A DNA stretch of 64,000 bases. It comes from Albidovulum denitrificans. Lineage in GTDB: Bacteria; Pseudomonadota; Alphaproteobacteria; Rhodobacterales; Rhodobacteraceae. The stretch spans positions 930,001-994,000 of the forward strand of contig NZ_PVEP01000001.1 of NCBI RefSeq assembly GCF_002973535.1, given 5' to 3'. The notes under the pieces were generated by a model that was not told the origin of the DNA, did no database searches, and worked only from the letters and a program-made list of their open reading frames with translations. Shown here piece by piece: positions 28,664 through 38,137 of the stretch (position 1 is its first letter; each line of letters starts with the position of its first letter). A program made the translations under genes and the position numbers.

Positions 28664-29539
28664 CTAAAGCGGGTCCTTGCGCGTCTCGCGGCCGCTTGGC
28701 AGCCTGCCATGGGCCGCCCGGTAGCGCCGCGCGAAATGGGAGCGCGAGGCATATCCCGCCGCCCCGGCCGCCTCCCCCGCCGCCGCGCCGCCTTCGATCA
28801 GCCGCCGTGCGGCGGCCATGCGCGCCCCGGTCACGATGTCGCGAAAACCGGTCCCCGCCTCAGCCAGCCGCCGCCGCAGGGTCGAGGCGCCCAGCCCCAT
28901 CTCCCGCGCGGCCTCTGCCACCGTCCAGCCGTGATCGGGCCGGGCCGCAATCCGCCAGGCGAGGTCCTCGGCCAGATCGCGGGTGAAGATATGCCGCGCG
29001 GCCGGGTCGGCCTGCATCAGCGCCAGCATCTCGGCCAGCCGCAGCGCCTTGATGTCACCGCGCGCGGGTGTGGCGGCGATGGCCGTCGCGGCATGGGCCA
29101 CCGCCTCGACCAGATCGCCGGTCAGGCGCAGGGCCAGCGAAGCGGAGCGGCCACGCCCTTGCGGCAAAGTCCCGATGCCGGGCGGCAGGCCCGCAATCTC
29201 GAAGATCAGCGATTCATAGACACCGCCTTCCGAGGGGATGTTGACGATGTCCATCCGCACCCCCTTCGGCAGGCTGAACAGCGTCCCCGGCAGAAGGGTT
29301 TCGCCCGCATCGCCAATCCACACCTCCTTGCGGCCACGCAGGACGATGCCGATCAGCGGATGGTCAAGCGTCGTGGCCGCGAGCCGTTCGCGTTCAACCG
29401 CGCAATAGGTGAAAAGCTGGTCGCCCTGCGGGTGGAAACCGCCCGCGCGGGGCAGCCCAAGGCCGCGCATCTGGCCGAAAAGCCGGTCGAGCAAGGCGCG
29501 CCGCAGGGTGTCGGCCTGAAAGTCGGGATGCAGGTTCAT
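28664..29539 (-). CDS. AraC family transcriptional regulator
   Basis: A 291-residue regulator with an N-terminal AraC-type ligand/cupin region (about 35-165, including HPLIGIVLRGRKEVWIGD and SLPKGVRMDIVNIPSE) and a C-terminal double helix-turn-helix (WTVAEAAREMGLGASTLRRRLAEAG, then AAGYASRSHFARRYRAAHGRLPS). The AraC_N-like effector domain is the type linked to small hydrophobic ligands. The ATG at 29539 is preferred over 29602. It is divergent from the MBL-fold gene 134 bases away, so that gene is its likely target. Confidence 0.9.
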   Translation of the reverse strand: MNLHPDFQADTLRRALLDRLFGQMRGLGLPRAGGFHPQGDQLFTYCAVERERLAATTLDHPLIGIVLRGRKEVWIGDAGETLLPGTLFSLPKGVRMDIVNIPSEGGVYESLIFEIAGLPPGIGTLPQGRGRSASLALRLTGDLVEAVAHAATAIAATPARGDIKALRLAEMLALMQADPAARHIFTRDLAEDLAWRIAARPDHGWTVAEAAREMGLGASTLRRRLAEAGTGFRDIVTGARMAAARRLIEGGAAAGEAAGAAGYASRSHFARRYRAAHGRLPSGRETRKDPL

Positions 29540-29673
29540 GGGCGCAAGCTTACGCCGCGCCACAGGTCCGCGACAGGTCGAAACTGAGCGTTTCGGGCGC
29601 AAAGCTGCGCCATTCCGGCCCTTTCCGCCCGCGCCCCCATCCCAGTGTCATCGAACCGAAACAGGAGACTTAC

Positions 29674-30501
29674 ATGAAACTGCTTCCCCCCGCCCTGCTG
29701 ATCGCCGCGCTGTCATCCGGCGCCACGCAGGCCGCCGAGACCGAGCTTTGGCGGCTTGATTGCGGCACCATCGCGGTGAAGGACATGAACGCCTTTTCCG
29801 ACAATTTCGCCTATCGGCCCGCGCCGAAGACCCTGACGAACAGTTGCTACCTGATCCGTCATGACGGCGATTACCTGCTGTGGGATACCGGCCTGCCGCT
29901 GGCGCTTCTGAACGCCCCGACCGACCCGGAGGCGCCGATGTCCGCGACGCTGACGCGCGACCTACCCGCGCAACTGGCGGACATCGGGGTGACGCCGGAC
30001 CGGATCGGCCGCATCGGCATCAGCCACGGCCATTTCGACCATACCGGCCAGGCGGCGACCTTCCCGCAGGCCACGCTGATGATCGGCCAGCCCGACCTTG
30101 CGGCGATGGAGGAAACCCCGCCACCCTTCGGCTTCGATCCCGCGACGCTGAACCATTGGCGCACCGGCAATGGCGCTGTTGAGGTGGTGACCGGCGACCG
30201 GGACATCTTCGGCGACGGCAGCGTCACGATGCTGTCCATGCCCGGCCATACCGAGGGGGAAATGGCGCTTCTGGTGCGGCTGGAAAAGACCGGGCCGGTG
30301 CTGCTGTCGGGCGACGTCGTGCATTTCCACGAACAGATCGGAGCGAAAAGCGTGCCCGCCTTCAACATGAGCCGCGCCGAAAGCCTTGCCTCCATGGCGC
30401 GGCTGGAAGAGGTGGCGGCGAACCTGAACGCGACGCTGGTGATCCAGCATGACGCCGCGGACATCGCGAAACTGCCCGCTTTCCCGCAAAGCGCGAAGTA
30501 A
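29674..30501 (+). CDS. Secreted metallo-beta-lactamase-fold hydrolase (lactonase-like)
   Basis: A 275-residue protein with a Sec signal peptide (MKLLPPALLIAALSSGATQA, cleavage near 20-21). The dinuclear zinc motif HGHFDH is at 118-123, a further His is in MPGHTEGE, an Asp in LLSGDVVHF and the last His in VIQHDA. This pattern fits the AttM/AiiA N-acyl-homoserine lactonase group, but many members are general periplasmic hydrolases. Divergent AraC is its probable regulator. An AGGAGA ribosome site precedes the start. Confidence 0.88.
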   Translation: MKLLPPALLIAALSSGATQAAETELWRLDCGTIAVKDMNAFSDNFAYRPAPKTLTNSCYLIRHDGDYLLWDTGLPLALLNAPTDPEAPMSATLTRDLPAQLADIGVTPDRIGRIGISHGHFDHTGQAATFPQATLMIGQPDLAAMEETPPPFGFDPATLNHWRTGNGAVEVVTGDRDIFGDGSVTMLSMPGHTEGEMALLVRLEKTGPVLLSGDVVHFHEQIGAKSVPAFNMSRAESLASMARLEEVAANLNATLVIQHDAADIAKLPAFPQSAK

Positions 30502-30543
30502 GGGCAAGGCCGGGTGCGTTACGGCGCGCCCGGCCGTCCCCGG

Positions 30544-30942
30544 TCAATCTGCCCGCGCGGCAAAGACCTCCTTCGCGGCGAAAAGACCGTTCAGCGCCGC
30601 CGGGAACCCGGCATAGACCGCCATCTGCATCAGGATCTCGGTAATCTCGGTCCGCGACAGGCCGACATTCAGCCCCGCCTCGATATGAACTTTCAACTGC
30701 GGCGCGGCGGTTCCCATCGCGGCCAGCGCGGCGATGGTCGCGATTTCCCGGTCACGCAGGGCAAGGCCGGGGCGGGAATAGATGTCGCCAAAGGGAAACT
30801 CGAACAGATAGGTCGCGAAATCCGGCGCGATACCGTCCAGCGCGTCAATCACGCTGCGCCCCGCCGCCCCGTCAATGGCGTCAAGCGCCCTCCGCCCGCG
30901 GTCCAGCCTGCTTTCCGTCGTGGTGTCGTTCTGTTGCGTCAT
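30544..30942 (-). CDS. Carboxymuconolactone decarboxylase (CMD) family protein
   Basis: The 132 residues match the gamma-carboxymuconolactone decarboxylase-like group: REIATIAALAAMGTAAPQLKVHIEAGLNVGLSRTEITEILMQMAVYAGFPAALNGLFAAKEVFA. The AhpD peroxidase CxxC pair is absent, so a peroxidatic role is unlikely. It is the downstream gene of a MerR regulator whose 3' end overlaps its start by 62 bases, and it probably belongs to the MerR regulon. The ATG at 30942 has an AGAGGA ribosome site; earlier in-frame codons lie in the merR frame. Confidence 0.88.
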   Translation of the reverse strand: MTQQNDTTTESRLDRGRRALDAIDGAAGRSVIDALDGIAPDFATYLFEFPFGDIYSRPGLALRDREIATIAALAAMGTAAPQLKVHIEAGLNVGLSRTEITEILMQMAVYAGFPAALNGLFAAKEVFAARAD

Positions 30943-31306
30943 TTTCTTCGATCCTCTGTTCCGCATCGGCATAGCCGCCGATCTTGCTGTCGAGGACGAG
31001 GAGACAGGCCTGAAGCTCGGCCACATGGGCGCGCACCGTTTCGCGATGCGCCTCAAGAAGCGCGCGGCGTTCGGCGCCGGTTGCCGGTCCGCGCTCGCGC
31101 AGCGCCGCATAGCGCAGCATCTCGCGGATCGGCATTCCCGTGGTCTTGAGCCGCCGAAGAAACTCGATCCAGATCAGGATCGAGGCGTCGTAGTCGCGCT
31201 GCCCGGACCCGTCGCGATCCGCGCGCGGCAAAAGCCCGATCCGCTCATAATACCTGAGCGTATGGGCCGATAATCCGCTGCGCCTGGCGAGTTGTCCGAT
31301 CTTCAT
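30881..31306 (-). CDS. MerR family transcriptional regulator
   Basis: A 141-residue regulator. Residues 1-70 form the winged helix (MKIGQLARRSGLSAHTLRYYERIGLLPRADR), followed by a long dimerisation helix (about 80-115) and a charged C-terminal tail without obvious metal-binding cysteines apart from one Cys near 112. The lack of Cys clusters argues against a metal sensor of the CueR/ZntR type. The ATG at 31306 sits behind GGGAGACAG. A MerR-type promoter with dyad lies at 31335-31365. The 3' end overlaps the CMD gene. Confidence 0.9.
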   Translation of the reverse strand: MKIGQLARRSGLSAHTLRYYERIGLLPRADRDGSGQRDYDASILIWIEFLRRLKTTGMPIREMLRYAALRERGPATGAERRALLEAHRETVRAHVAELQACLLVLDSKIGGYADAEQRIEENDATERHHDGKQAGPRAEGA

Positions 31307-31334
31307 CTGCCTGTCTCCCGTCACGACGCAGGGG

Positions 31335-31365
31335 ACCCTACGGCTTTGAGCGCGCTCGAAGTCAA
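31335..31365 (-). promoter_or_regulatory. MerR-type promoter with 19-bp spacer and operator dyad
   Basis: On the minus strand the -35 TTGACT (31360-31365) and -10 TAGGGT (31335-31340) are 19 bases apart, the overlong spacing typical of MerR-activated promoters. The spacer holds CTTCGAGCGCGCTCAAAG (31344-31361), an 18-base near-perfect dyad. It lies 29 bases upstream of the merR start, implying autoregulation and control of the CMD gene. Confidence 0.75.
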
Positions 31366-31403
31366 GGGGCCTGCCGGGCGCAATCGCCCCCGCCCCCGGC
31401 CCT

Positions 31404-32192
31404 TCAGAAGATGCTGAGCGGATCGTCCGCGCGGTCGAAGGCGACGCAGCGTTTGACGGCGACGGCAAGCGGTTCGCGCGCCGACAGGGTCAACTCGCCA
31501 TGCTTGTTCTCGATGCTTTCGATCAGGACAACCGGATCGCCTGCCTGCTCCGCCAGTCGCCGGATCGAGGAGATCGGCACCCGGTCGTCCAGTTCCGAAT
31601 GCAGCGCCAGAATGCGCGCGCCGGTGTCGTGGACGAAGGACGGATAGGCGAAGCCGCCGGAGAAGGAAAAGACCGTCGCGATCTCGGGCCGGTCCAGCCC
31701 CAGATGCTTTGGCAGATAAAGCGTGTTCAGCGCGGAAATCGCCCCGGCGGAACTGCCGCCCAGAATCATCCGGCCGGACAGGCCATGGTCCTCGGCCGCC
31801 CCGGCGATGAAGCGCAGGAAGGCGCAGCAATCCTCGACCACGCCCAGGGGGCGCGGGCCGAAGAAGGTTTCATTCATCTCGATCCCGCCAGAGGTGGCGT
31901 CGGCGATCAGCTCCTCAAGCCGCGCCTCGGTGCCGGGGGCGAGGATCGCGGGCGGGCGGGCAAGGCGGTAGTCGATGAAGGCCATCGCATAGCCATGCTC
32001 GGCGAAAAGGTTCGCGGCCTTGGCATGCGACGGGTGGCTGCGATTGCCGGTGCGGAACCCGCCCGCATGCATCCAGGTGATAAGGTCGGCAGGCTTCTCC
32101 TGCCCCTCGGGCAGGTAAAGGTCCGCGAAAAGTTCCCTGGGGCCACGGCGGGTCGGGTGGGTGGCGTAGGAGAGTGTAATCGGCTCTATCAC
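31404..32192 (-). CDS. Alpha/beta hydrolase, esterase/lipase type
   Basis: A 262-residue hydrolase. An oxyanion-hole region ITWMHAGGFRTG lies at about 37-48, the nucleophile elbow GGSSAGA near 150 (catalytic Ser), an acid residue in HSELDDRVP and the His in NKHGELTLS, so the triad is complete. It resembles the esterase/lipase group with HGG-type oxyanion motif. The start is uncertain: a GTG at 32192 in VIEPITLSY is chosen because it lies 85 bases past the murD stop, but a GTG further upstream would also fit and no ribosome site decides. Confidence 0.8.
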   Translation of the reverse strand: MIEPITLSYATHPTRRGPRELFADLYLPEGQEKPADLITWMHAGGFRTGNRSHPSHAKAANLFAEHGYAMAFIDYRLARPPAILAPGTEARLEELIADATSGGIEMNETFFGPRPLGVVEDCCAFLRFIAGAAEDHGLSGRMILGGSSAGAISALNTLYLPKHLGLDRPEIATVFSFSGGFAYPSFVHDTGARILALHSELDDRVPISSIRRLAEQAGDPVVLIESIENKHGELTLSAREPLAVAVKRCVAFDRADDPLSIF

Positions 32193-32277
32193 GCGGGGGC
32201 CAATCTCGGTCGTTTGGGATGTGGGCCGCTTATTGCACGGGGCGCGCCGGATCACAACGCGGGGCGGCGCGCGCCCC

Positions 32278-33675
32278 TTACGGCAACGCCTGCACCAGCG
32301 CGGTAAAATCCTCCCCCCGTTTCTCGAAATTCGGGTACTGATCGAACGAGGCCGCCGCCGGGGCCAGCAGCACGACCTCTCCCGCCTCGGCCTCCTCGGC
32401 CGCGCGGGCGACGGCGCGTTCCATCGTTTCGCAGATCTCATGCGGGGTCTGGCCCAGTTCCAGCGCGAAATCGCGCGCCGAATGGCCGATGAGATAGGCC
32501 TTCACGACCGAATTCAGGTAAGGCACCAGCCCGGCGATGCCGCCATCCTTGCCCAGCCCCCCGGCGATCCAGCGGATCTTCGGGAAGGCCTGAAGCGCCT
32601 TGGCGGCGCTGTCAACATTGGTGGCCTTGCTGTCATTGACAAAGCGCACCCCGCCGCGTTCGCCGACCAACTGGCTGCGATGGGGCAGGCCTGCGAAGCT
32701 GTGCAGCGCCTTCTCGATCTCTTTCGGGGCAAGGCCCAGCGTCCGCGCGGCAGCATAGGCGGCGCAGGCGTTCTGGTGGTTGTGCGCGCCCGGAAGACCG
32801 CCGACCTCACGCAGGTCGATGGCGGCCACCTGCCGCCCCTTGCGCCATTCGGCAAGGAACCCCTTGCGCGCGAAGACCGACCAGCCCTCGCCGTCAAGCT
32901 TCTGACCCGAGGAGATGCGGATCACCCGGTCGTCCGCCGCCCCCTCGGCCATCTGGTTGGCGAGGAACCGACCTTCGACCTCATCGACGCCGATCACCGC
33001 GCGGTCCGGCCCGCCCTCGGCAAAGAGCCTGCGCTTGGCGGCGAAATATCCGCCCTTGCCGCCATGGCGGTCAAGGTGGTCGGGCGAGAGGTTGGTGAAG
33101 ACGGCGATGTCGGGCGTGAGCGCGCGGGCAAGCTCTGTCTGGTAGGAGGACAGTTCCAGCACCACCACTTCACCGTCCTGCCCCGGTTCGATGTCCAGCA
33201 CCCCGCGCCCGATATTGCCCGCCATCTGGGTCGGGCGACCGGCCTCCTTCAGGATGTGGTGGATCAGGGCGGTCGTGGTGGACTTGCCGTTCGATCCGGT
33301 GACGGCGACCACCTTCGGCGTGCGCTCCATCTTTTCCCAGTCGGGCGTCGCCCAGGACCGGAAGAACAGCCCGATGTCGTTGTCGACCGGCACGCCCGCC
33401 TCCATCGCGCGGGCGATCAGCTTGTTCGGCTCAGGGTAAAGATGCGGGATGCCGGGAGACACGATCAGCGCGGCGACACCATGCCAGGCATCGGACCGCG
33501 TCAGATCGGTCAGCGCAAAGCCCTGGGCGGCGGCATTGTCGCGCGCCTCGGGGCTGTCGTCCCAAAGACAGGGCTCGGCCCCGCCCGCCGCAAGCGCGCG
33601 CGCGGTGGCAAGGCCCGACCGGCCAAGTCCCAGAACCGCCACCTTCTGACCGGAAAAGCCCTGAACCGGAATCAT
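32278..33675 (-). CDS. murD: UDP-N-acetylmuramoylalanine--D-glutamate ligase MurD
   Basis: MurD adds D-Glu to UDP-MurNAc-L-Ala. The 465 residues show [21 protein letters not shown] at 12-32, the P-loop [19 protein letters not shown] near 110-125, [31 protein letters not shown], and the C-terminal [17 protein letters not shown] and [22 protein letters not shown]. The ATG at 33675 has a GGGGTGAAG ribosome site and is chosen over 33738. It is separated from mraY by SDR and DUF2161 genes and an antisense FKBP gene. Confidence 0.95.
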   Translation of the reverse strand: MIPVQGFSGQKVAVLGLGRSGLATARALAAGGAEPCLWDDSPEARDNAAAQGFALTDLTRSDAWHGVAALIVSPGIPHLYPEPNKLIARAMEAGVPVDNDIGLFFRSWATPDWEKMERTPKVVAVTGSNGKSTTTALIHHILKEAGRPTQMAGNIGRGVLDIEPGQDGEVVVLELSSYQTELARALTPDIAVFTNLSPDHLDRHGGKGGYFAAKRRLFAEGGPDRAVIGVDEVEGRFLANQMAEGAADDRVIRISSGQKLDGEGWSVFARKGFLAEWRKGRQVAAIDLREVGGLPGAHNHQNACAAYAAARTLGLAPKEIEKALHSFAGLPHRSQLVGERGGVRFVNDSKATNVDSAAKALQAFPKIRWIAGGLGKDGGIAGLVPYLNSVVKAYLIGHSARDFALELGQTPHEICETMERAVARAAEEAEAGEVVLLAPAAASFDQYPNFEKRGEDFTALVQALP

Positions 33676-33845
33676 CTTCACCCCCGCGAATGCGCCCGGA
33701 CAATGCCCGCTGCGCCCCGGCCCCGCAAGGCCGGGCAAATCGCGGGGTTTACCCTTGGGGGAATGCCCTCTACCCTTGCGCCCACGCGAGTACCCGCGCC
33801 AGGCGCGGCCTCAGAATTCACCCCGACATATCCCGAAAGGACGCC

Positions 33846-34274
33846 ATGACCGAAGTCAAATCCGGCGATACCGTGCGTATTCATTATACCGGCACCCTGG
33901 CCGACGGCACCACATTCGACAGCTCCCAAGGCCGCGCGCCGCTGGAATTCACCGTCGGCTCGGGCCAGATCATCCCCGGTCTCGACCGTGAATTGCCCGG
34001 CATGCAGGTGGGCGAGAAGAAGACCGTGACGATTGCCGCCGACGACGCCTATGGCCAGCGGCAGGACGGCGCGATGCAGGCGATCCCGCGCGACCAGATC
34101 CCGGCGGAGATCCCGCTTGAGGTCGGAACCGGGCTTCAGATGCGCACCCCGCAGGGCCAGACGGTCAACGTGACCGTGGCCGAGGTGACGGCCGACACCG
34201 TCACGCTTGACGCCAATCACCCGCTTGCGGGCAAGGACCTGACCTTCGATTTCGAGGTGGTGGAGATCGCCTGA
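33846..34274 (+). CDS. FKBP-type peptidyl-prolyl isomerase, SlyD-like
   Basis: The 142-residue protein catalyses cis/trans isomerisation at proline. The FKBP domain VKSGDTVRIHYTGTLADGTTFDSS is at 4-27 and SGQIIPGLDRELPGMQVGEKKTV follows; an insert-in-flap domain with QAIPRDQIPAE typical of SlyD occupies about 78-125. The His/Cys-rich metal tail of E. coli SlyD is missing. The ATG at 33846 has a GAAAGGA site. It is antisense inside the dcw cluster, with its stop only one base from the SDR stop. Confidence 0.9.
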   Translation: MTEVKSGDTVRIHYTGTLADGTTFDSSQGRAPLEFTVGSGQIIPGLDRELPGMQVGEKKTVTIAADDAYGQRQDGAMQAIPRDQIPAEIPLEVGTGLQMRTPQGQTVNVTVAEVTADTVTLDANHPLAGKDLTFDFEVVEIA

Positions 34275-34275
34275 G

Positions 34276-34947
34276 CTACCAGTCGATCGGCCGGCGGTCG
34301 CGAAAGAAGCCGCCGGTCGGCCCGTCCTCGGGCAGAAGCGCAAGCCAGAGGGCGGTAGCCGCGCCCTCCTCCGGGCTGCGGGGCGCGCTTGCGCCGCCCA
34401 TCCGCGTCGCGACCCAGCCCGGACACATCGCGTTGACCTTGACACCCTTCGGCAGGTCGCGCGGCAGCGCCTTGGTCAGCGCGTTCAGCGATGCCTTGGC
34501 GACACCATAGGCACCCGGCCCGCCCAAACCGGCGGCAAAGCTGCCCCAGTCGGAAGACAGGTTGACGATCCGGCCCCAGCCGCTGTCCCGCCAATGCGGC
34601 AGGTTCAGGCGGATCAGGTCAAGCGGCGCGTTGACCATCACCTGCATCGCCCGGTCGAAATCGCTGTCGGGCGCCAGAAGCGAGGCATGGCCAAGAACGC
34701 CCGCATTATTGACGAGGATGTCGACCCCGCCCGCCCGCGTCATGGCGGCGAAATAGCTGTCAGGCTCTTCAAGGTCGAGATGCACCCAGTCGCAGCCAAG
34801 CTCCGCCGCTGCCGCCTGCCCCAAAGCGCGGTCACGCGCGCCGATGGTCACCCGGCAGCCCTTGGCGATCAGCCCCGCCGCGATGGCGCGCCCGATGCCG
34901 CGATTGGCCCCGGTGACAAGGGCCGTGGGGTGAAGCGGGCGGGTCAT
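34276..34947 (-). CDS. Short-chain dehydrogenase/reductase (SDR)
   Basis: A 223-residue classical SDR. TGANRGIG (12-19) binds NAD(P), NNAG (80-83) stabilises the core, Ser131/Ser132 lie in VNLSSDWG, and Tyr147-x3-Lys151 completes the catalytic set. The C-terminal CPGWVATRMGG is usual for the family. Substrate is not predictable, and nothing ties it to peptidoglycan. Its ATG overlaps the DUF2161 stop by four bases, so it is read with mraY and DUF2161. Confidence 0.9.
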   Translation of the reverse strand: MTRPLHPTALVTGANRGIGRAIAAGLIAKGCRVTIGARDRALGQAAAAELGCDWVHLDLEEPDSYFAAMTRAGGVDILVNNAGVLGHASLLAPDSDFDRAMQVMVNAPLDLIRLNLPHWRDSGWGRIVNLSSDWGSFAAGLGGPGAYGVAKASLNALTKALPRDLPKGVKVNAMCPGWVATRMGGASAPRSPEEGAATALWLALLPEDGPTGGFFRDRRPIDW

Positions 34948-35609
34948 CTCGGGGTTTCTCCCGTCGTCGCGGCGGTGCCTTTGGGCGTCAGCGCGTAGAT
35001 ACCGCGATCGACCCTCTCGAACCAGCCGTAGTGGTCGTCGTTGAGTATTCGACCGGCCCGCGCCACCCCGCTTGCCGCCGCGACGTCTGCCGCTTTCGAA
35101 GGCCCGTGGGCGCCAAGATGGGCAGCACAGCGCAGCGCCTCCTGCCGGTAGGCGGTCATCCGCACCATCCCGGTGGTGCCGCCGGTATTCGGATCGCCCA
35201 CACGCCGGTCGAACTCCCGCACCAGACGCCCGGCCTTCACGGCATTACGCCGTGGCGCATAGGGTCCGGGATCGAGATGCGCCTCGACCGCGCCGGGATC
35301 GCCGGGCTTCACCGCCAGAAGGCCCAACCCAAGCCGGCGGCAGAGACGGAGAATATCGCGGTAGCGCAGCTTCCAGCCGCGCTCGGACGAGACCGGCACG
35401 GCGAGATAGACATGGTCGAACATCGTCTGCCGCGCCACGCCCTGCATGACAAGCGCGAGCGAGAAGGTCAGCTTCATTTCCACCACCACCGGCGGCTCCT
35501 CCCCCCGCCGGGCAAGGACGTCGCAATCGCCGATCTCGGCCTTGACGTCATAGCCCTGCGCCTCCAGATGCGCCTTGACGGGCGCGTAGAGGTCGGCCTC
35601 GCGCATCAC
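34944..35609 (-). CDS. DUF2161 family, PD-(D/E)XK nuclease-like protein
   Basis: The 221 residues start with an N-terminal restriction-endonuclease-like fold: the likely metal site is [10 protein letters not shown] (about 26-35) followed by [13 protein letters not shown], where Asp and Glu-x-Lys form a PD-(D/E)XK pattern. The middle contains [13 protein letters not shown], and the end ([19 protein letters not shown]) resembles a winged helix. DUF2161 proteins are described as putative phosphodiesterases, with no tested function that I know. The ATG overlaps the mraY stop, so it is coupled to a cell wall gene. Confidence 0.85.
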   Translation of the reverse strand: MMREADLYAPVKAHLEAQGYDVKAEIGDCDVLARRGEEPPVVVEMKLTFSLALVMQGVARQTMFDHVYLAVPVSSERGWKLRYRDILRLCRRLGLGLLAVKPGDPGAVEAHLDPGPYAPRRNAVKAGRLVREFDRRVGDPNTGGTTGMVRMTAYRQEALRCAAHLGAHGPSKAADVAAASGVARAGRILNDDHYGWFERVDRGIYALTPKGTAATTGETPR

Positions 35610-36688
35610 CGCACTTTCAGCGTCGCCAACCCGATCAGCGCGAGGATCAGCGAGATGATCCAGAACCGGATCACGATCTGCGCTTCTCCCCAGCCCTTCT
35701 TTTCGAAGTGATGGTGGATCGGCGCCATCAGGAAGACCCGCTTTCCGGTGCGCTTGAAATAGGCGACCTGGATGATGACACTCAGCGCCTCAACCACGAA
35801 GAGGCCGCCGACGATGGCCAGGACGATCTCATGCTTGGTCACGACCGCGATGGCGCCCAGCGCGCCGCCCAGCGCCAGCGACCCGGTATCGCCCATGAAG
35901 ACGGCGGCGGGCGGTGCGTTGTACCACAGGAACCCAAGGCCGCCGCCGATCAGCGCGGCGGTGAAGACAAGGATCTCCCCCGTTCCGGGAACGTAATGCA
36001 GGCCGAGATAGTCGGAGAAGTTAATGTTGCCGACGAAATAGGCGATGATCCCGAAGGTGGCCGCCGCGATCATCACCGGCATCACCGCCAGCCCGTCAAG
36101 CCCATCGGTCAGGTTCACCGCATTGGCGGCGCCCACGATGACGATCACCGCGAAAGGCACGAAGACAAAGCCGAGGTTGACCAGCACGTTCTTGAAGACC
36201 GGCAGCGCAAGCTGGTTGGTCAGTTCCGCCGGATGGACATAAGCCGCCGCCGCCCCGGCGATGGCCGCGATCACAAGGCCGATCAGAAGCCGCACCCGCG
36301 AGGATACCCCGCGCGTGTTCTGCTTGGTCACCTTGGCATAGTCGTCGGCAAAGCCGATCAGGCCGAACCCGTAGGTCACGAACAGCACGATCCAGATATA
36401 GGGGCTGTCGAGACGCGCCCAGAGAAGCGTGGACACCAGAAGCGCCGAAAGGATCAGCAGTCCGCCCATGGTGGGCGTCCCGGCCTTGGTAAAATGCGTC
36501 TCAGGCCCGTCATCGCGGATCGGCTGGCCCTTCTTCTGCTTGCGGCGCAGGAAGTTGATAAGCGGCCTGCCGAAGAAGAAGCCGAAGAGCAGCGCGGTGA
36601 AGAACGCCGCGCCCGCGCGGAAGGTGATGTAGCGGAACAGGTTGAAAATGTCCCCGCCCTCGGCGAGGCCCGAAAGCCAGTAAAGCAT
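35606..36688 (-). CDS. mraY: Phospho-MurNAc-pentapeptide transferase MraY
   Basis: MraY joins phospho-MurNAc-pentapeptide to undecaprenyl phosphate, making lipid I. The 360 residues form about ten membrane helices with conserved loops [54 protein letters not shown] (catalytic DGLDG) and [20 protein letters not shown] near the C-terminus. It abuts murF (stop 36689) with no gap. Confidence 0.97.
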   Translation of the reverse strand: MLYWLSGLAEGGDIFNLFRYITFRAGAAFFTALLFGFFFGRPLINFLRRKQKKGQPIRDDGPETHFTKAGTPTMGGLLILSALLVSTLLWARLDSPYIWIVLFVTYGFGLIGFADDYAKVTKQNTRGVSSRVRLLIGLVIAAIAGAAAAYVHPAELTNQLALPVFKNVLVNLGFVFVPFAVIVIVGAANAVNLTDGLDGLAVMPVMIAAATFGIIAYFVGNINFSDYLGLHYVPGTGEILVFTAALIGGGLGFLWYNAPPAAVFMGDTGSLALGGALGAIAVVTKHEIVLAIVGGLFVVEALSVIIQVAYFKRTGKRVFLMAPIHHHFEKKGWGEAQIVIRFWIISLILALIGLATLKVR

Positions 36689-38137
36689 CTACTCTGTCCC
36701 CTGTACGGCGCCGGCGCCCGGTTGTCCCAGTTTCTTCAGCGCGTCAACCACAATGCTGACTTTCGAGCCTTTTGAGCCCTTGATCAGCACGACATCGCCT
36801 GCATCGGCGATGTGATGGGCGGCCTCGGCCATTTCCTTCGCCGTCTCGCGCCAGTCGCCGCGCTTGCGGGGGGGCAACGCCTCCCACAGCGCGCGCATTC
36901 GCGGGCCGACGCAATGGACGGTGTGGATGGTGGCCATGGCGGGATGGGTGGCGATGGCGGCATGAAGCGCTGCCTCGTCCGGGCCAAGCTCCAGCATGTC
37001 GCCCAGAACCGCGACCCGGCGGCCTTCGAGGATGCGGCCGATGCCGTTGCGCGGTTCCGCCGCCGCCAGCACATCCAGCGCGGCGGCCATGGAGGCGGGG
37101 TTGGCGTTGAAGGCGTCGTCGATCAGATCGAAGCTCAGCCCCTCATCCACGATGTCGAGATAGATCCTCTCGCGCGCGCCACGCCCGGCCGGGGGCGCCC
37201 ATTGGCCAAGATCGCAGGCCGCGACCGCCGGATCGACGCCCAGCGCATCGGCCACCGCCAGCACGCCCAGCGCGTTCATCGCGAAATGGCGGCCCGCCGT
37301 CTGGACCTTGAAGAGGATCGGTTCCCCCTTGCGGGTGGCGCGCACCACGGTGCGGTCCTGCGCGAGCGTAATCCCGGTCGCGCGGTAGTCGTCGCCCTCG
37401 GCCCCGCCGAAGGTCAGGACCGTCGCCCCGGCCTCTTCGGCAGCCGCGCGCAGGATCGGGGTCACGTCGAGACCCGAGGGGACGACCGCGATGCCCTCCG
37501 CTTCCAGCCCGCCGAAGATCGCGGCCTTTTCGCGGGCGATCCCCTCGACATTCTCGAACGCCTCAAGATGGGCGGCGGCGACGGTGGTGATCATCGCGAC
37601 ATGCGGGCGGGCAACGGCCGCCAGCGGCGCAATCTCTCCGGGGTGGTTCATGCCGATCTCGATCACCGCATAGTCGGCATCGGCGGGCATCCGCGCCAGC
37701 GTGATCGGCACGCCCCAGTGGTTGTTGAAGCTCGCCTCGGCCGCGTGGACCCGGCCCTGCCCGGCCAGCACGGCACGCAGCATTTCCTTGGTCGATGTCT
37801 TGCCGACCGATCCGGTGACGGCGACGACCTTTGCCCCGCTCCGCGCCCGGCCCGCGCGGCCAAGGGCGACAAGGCCCTCCAGCACATCGGGAACGATCAG
37901 CAGCGGATCACCCTCGGTGCAGCCTTCGGGCATACGCGAAACCAGCGCCCCCGCAGCCCCCTTCCGCAGCGCGTCGGCGACGAAGTCATGGCCGTCGCGC
38001 ACATCCTTCAACGCGACGAACAAATCACCCGGTTGCAACGTCCGCGTGTCGATGGACAGGCCCGTCGCCTCGAAGGCCCGCGTGACCCGCCCCCCCGTCG
38101 CGGCCACCGCGTCGCCTGAGGTCCAGAGCGCCGCCAT
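36689..38137 (-). CDS. murF: UDP-MurNAc-tripeptide D-Ala-D-Ala ligase MurF
   Basis: MurF adds the D-Ala-D-Ala made by Ddl to the growing UDP-MurNAc-tripeptide. The 482-residue protein has the Mur ligase P-loop VAVTGSVGKTSTKEML near 105-120, NHWGVPITLARMPADADYAVIEIGMNHPGEI, and the C-terminal DDAFNANPASMAAALDVLA. Its ATG overlaps the murE stop by one base (38137). Confidence 0.96.
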   Translation of the reverse strand: MAALWTSGDAVAATGGRVTRAFEATGLSIDTRTLQPGDLFVALKDVRDGHDFVADALRKGAAGALVSRMPEGCTEGDPLLIVPDVLEGLVALGRAGRARSGAKVVAVTGSVGKTSTKEMLRAVLAGQGRVHAAEASFNNHWGVPITLARMPADADYAVIEIGMNHPGEIAPLAAVARPHVAMITTVAAAHLEAFENVEGIAREKAAIFGGLEAEGIAVVPSGLDVTPILRAAAEEAGATVLTFGGAEGDDYRATGITLAQDRTVVRATRKGEPILFKVQTAGRHFAMNALGVLAVADALGVDPAVAACDLGQWAPPAGRGARERIYLDIVDEGLSFDLIDDAFNANPASMAAALDVLAAAEPRNGIGRILEGRRVAVLGDMLELGPDEAALHAAIATHPAMATIHTVHCVGPRMRALWEALPPRKRGDWRETAKEMAEAAHHIADAGDVVLIKGSKGSKVSIVVDALKKLGQPGAGAVQGTE

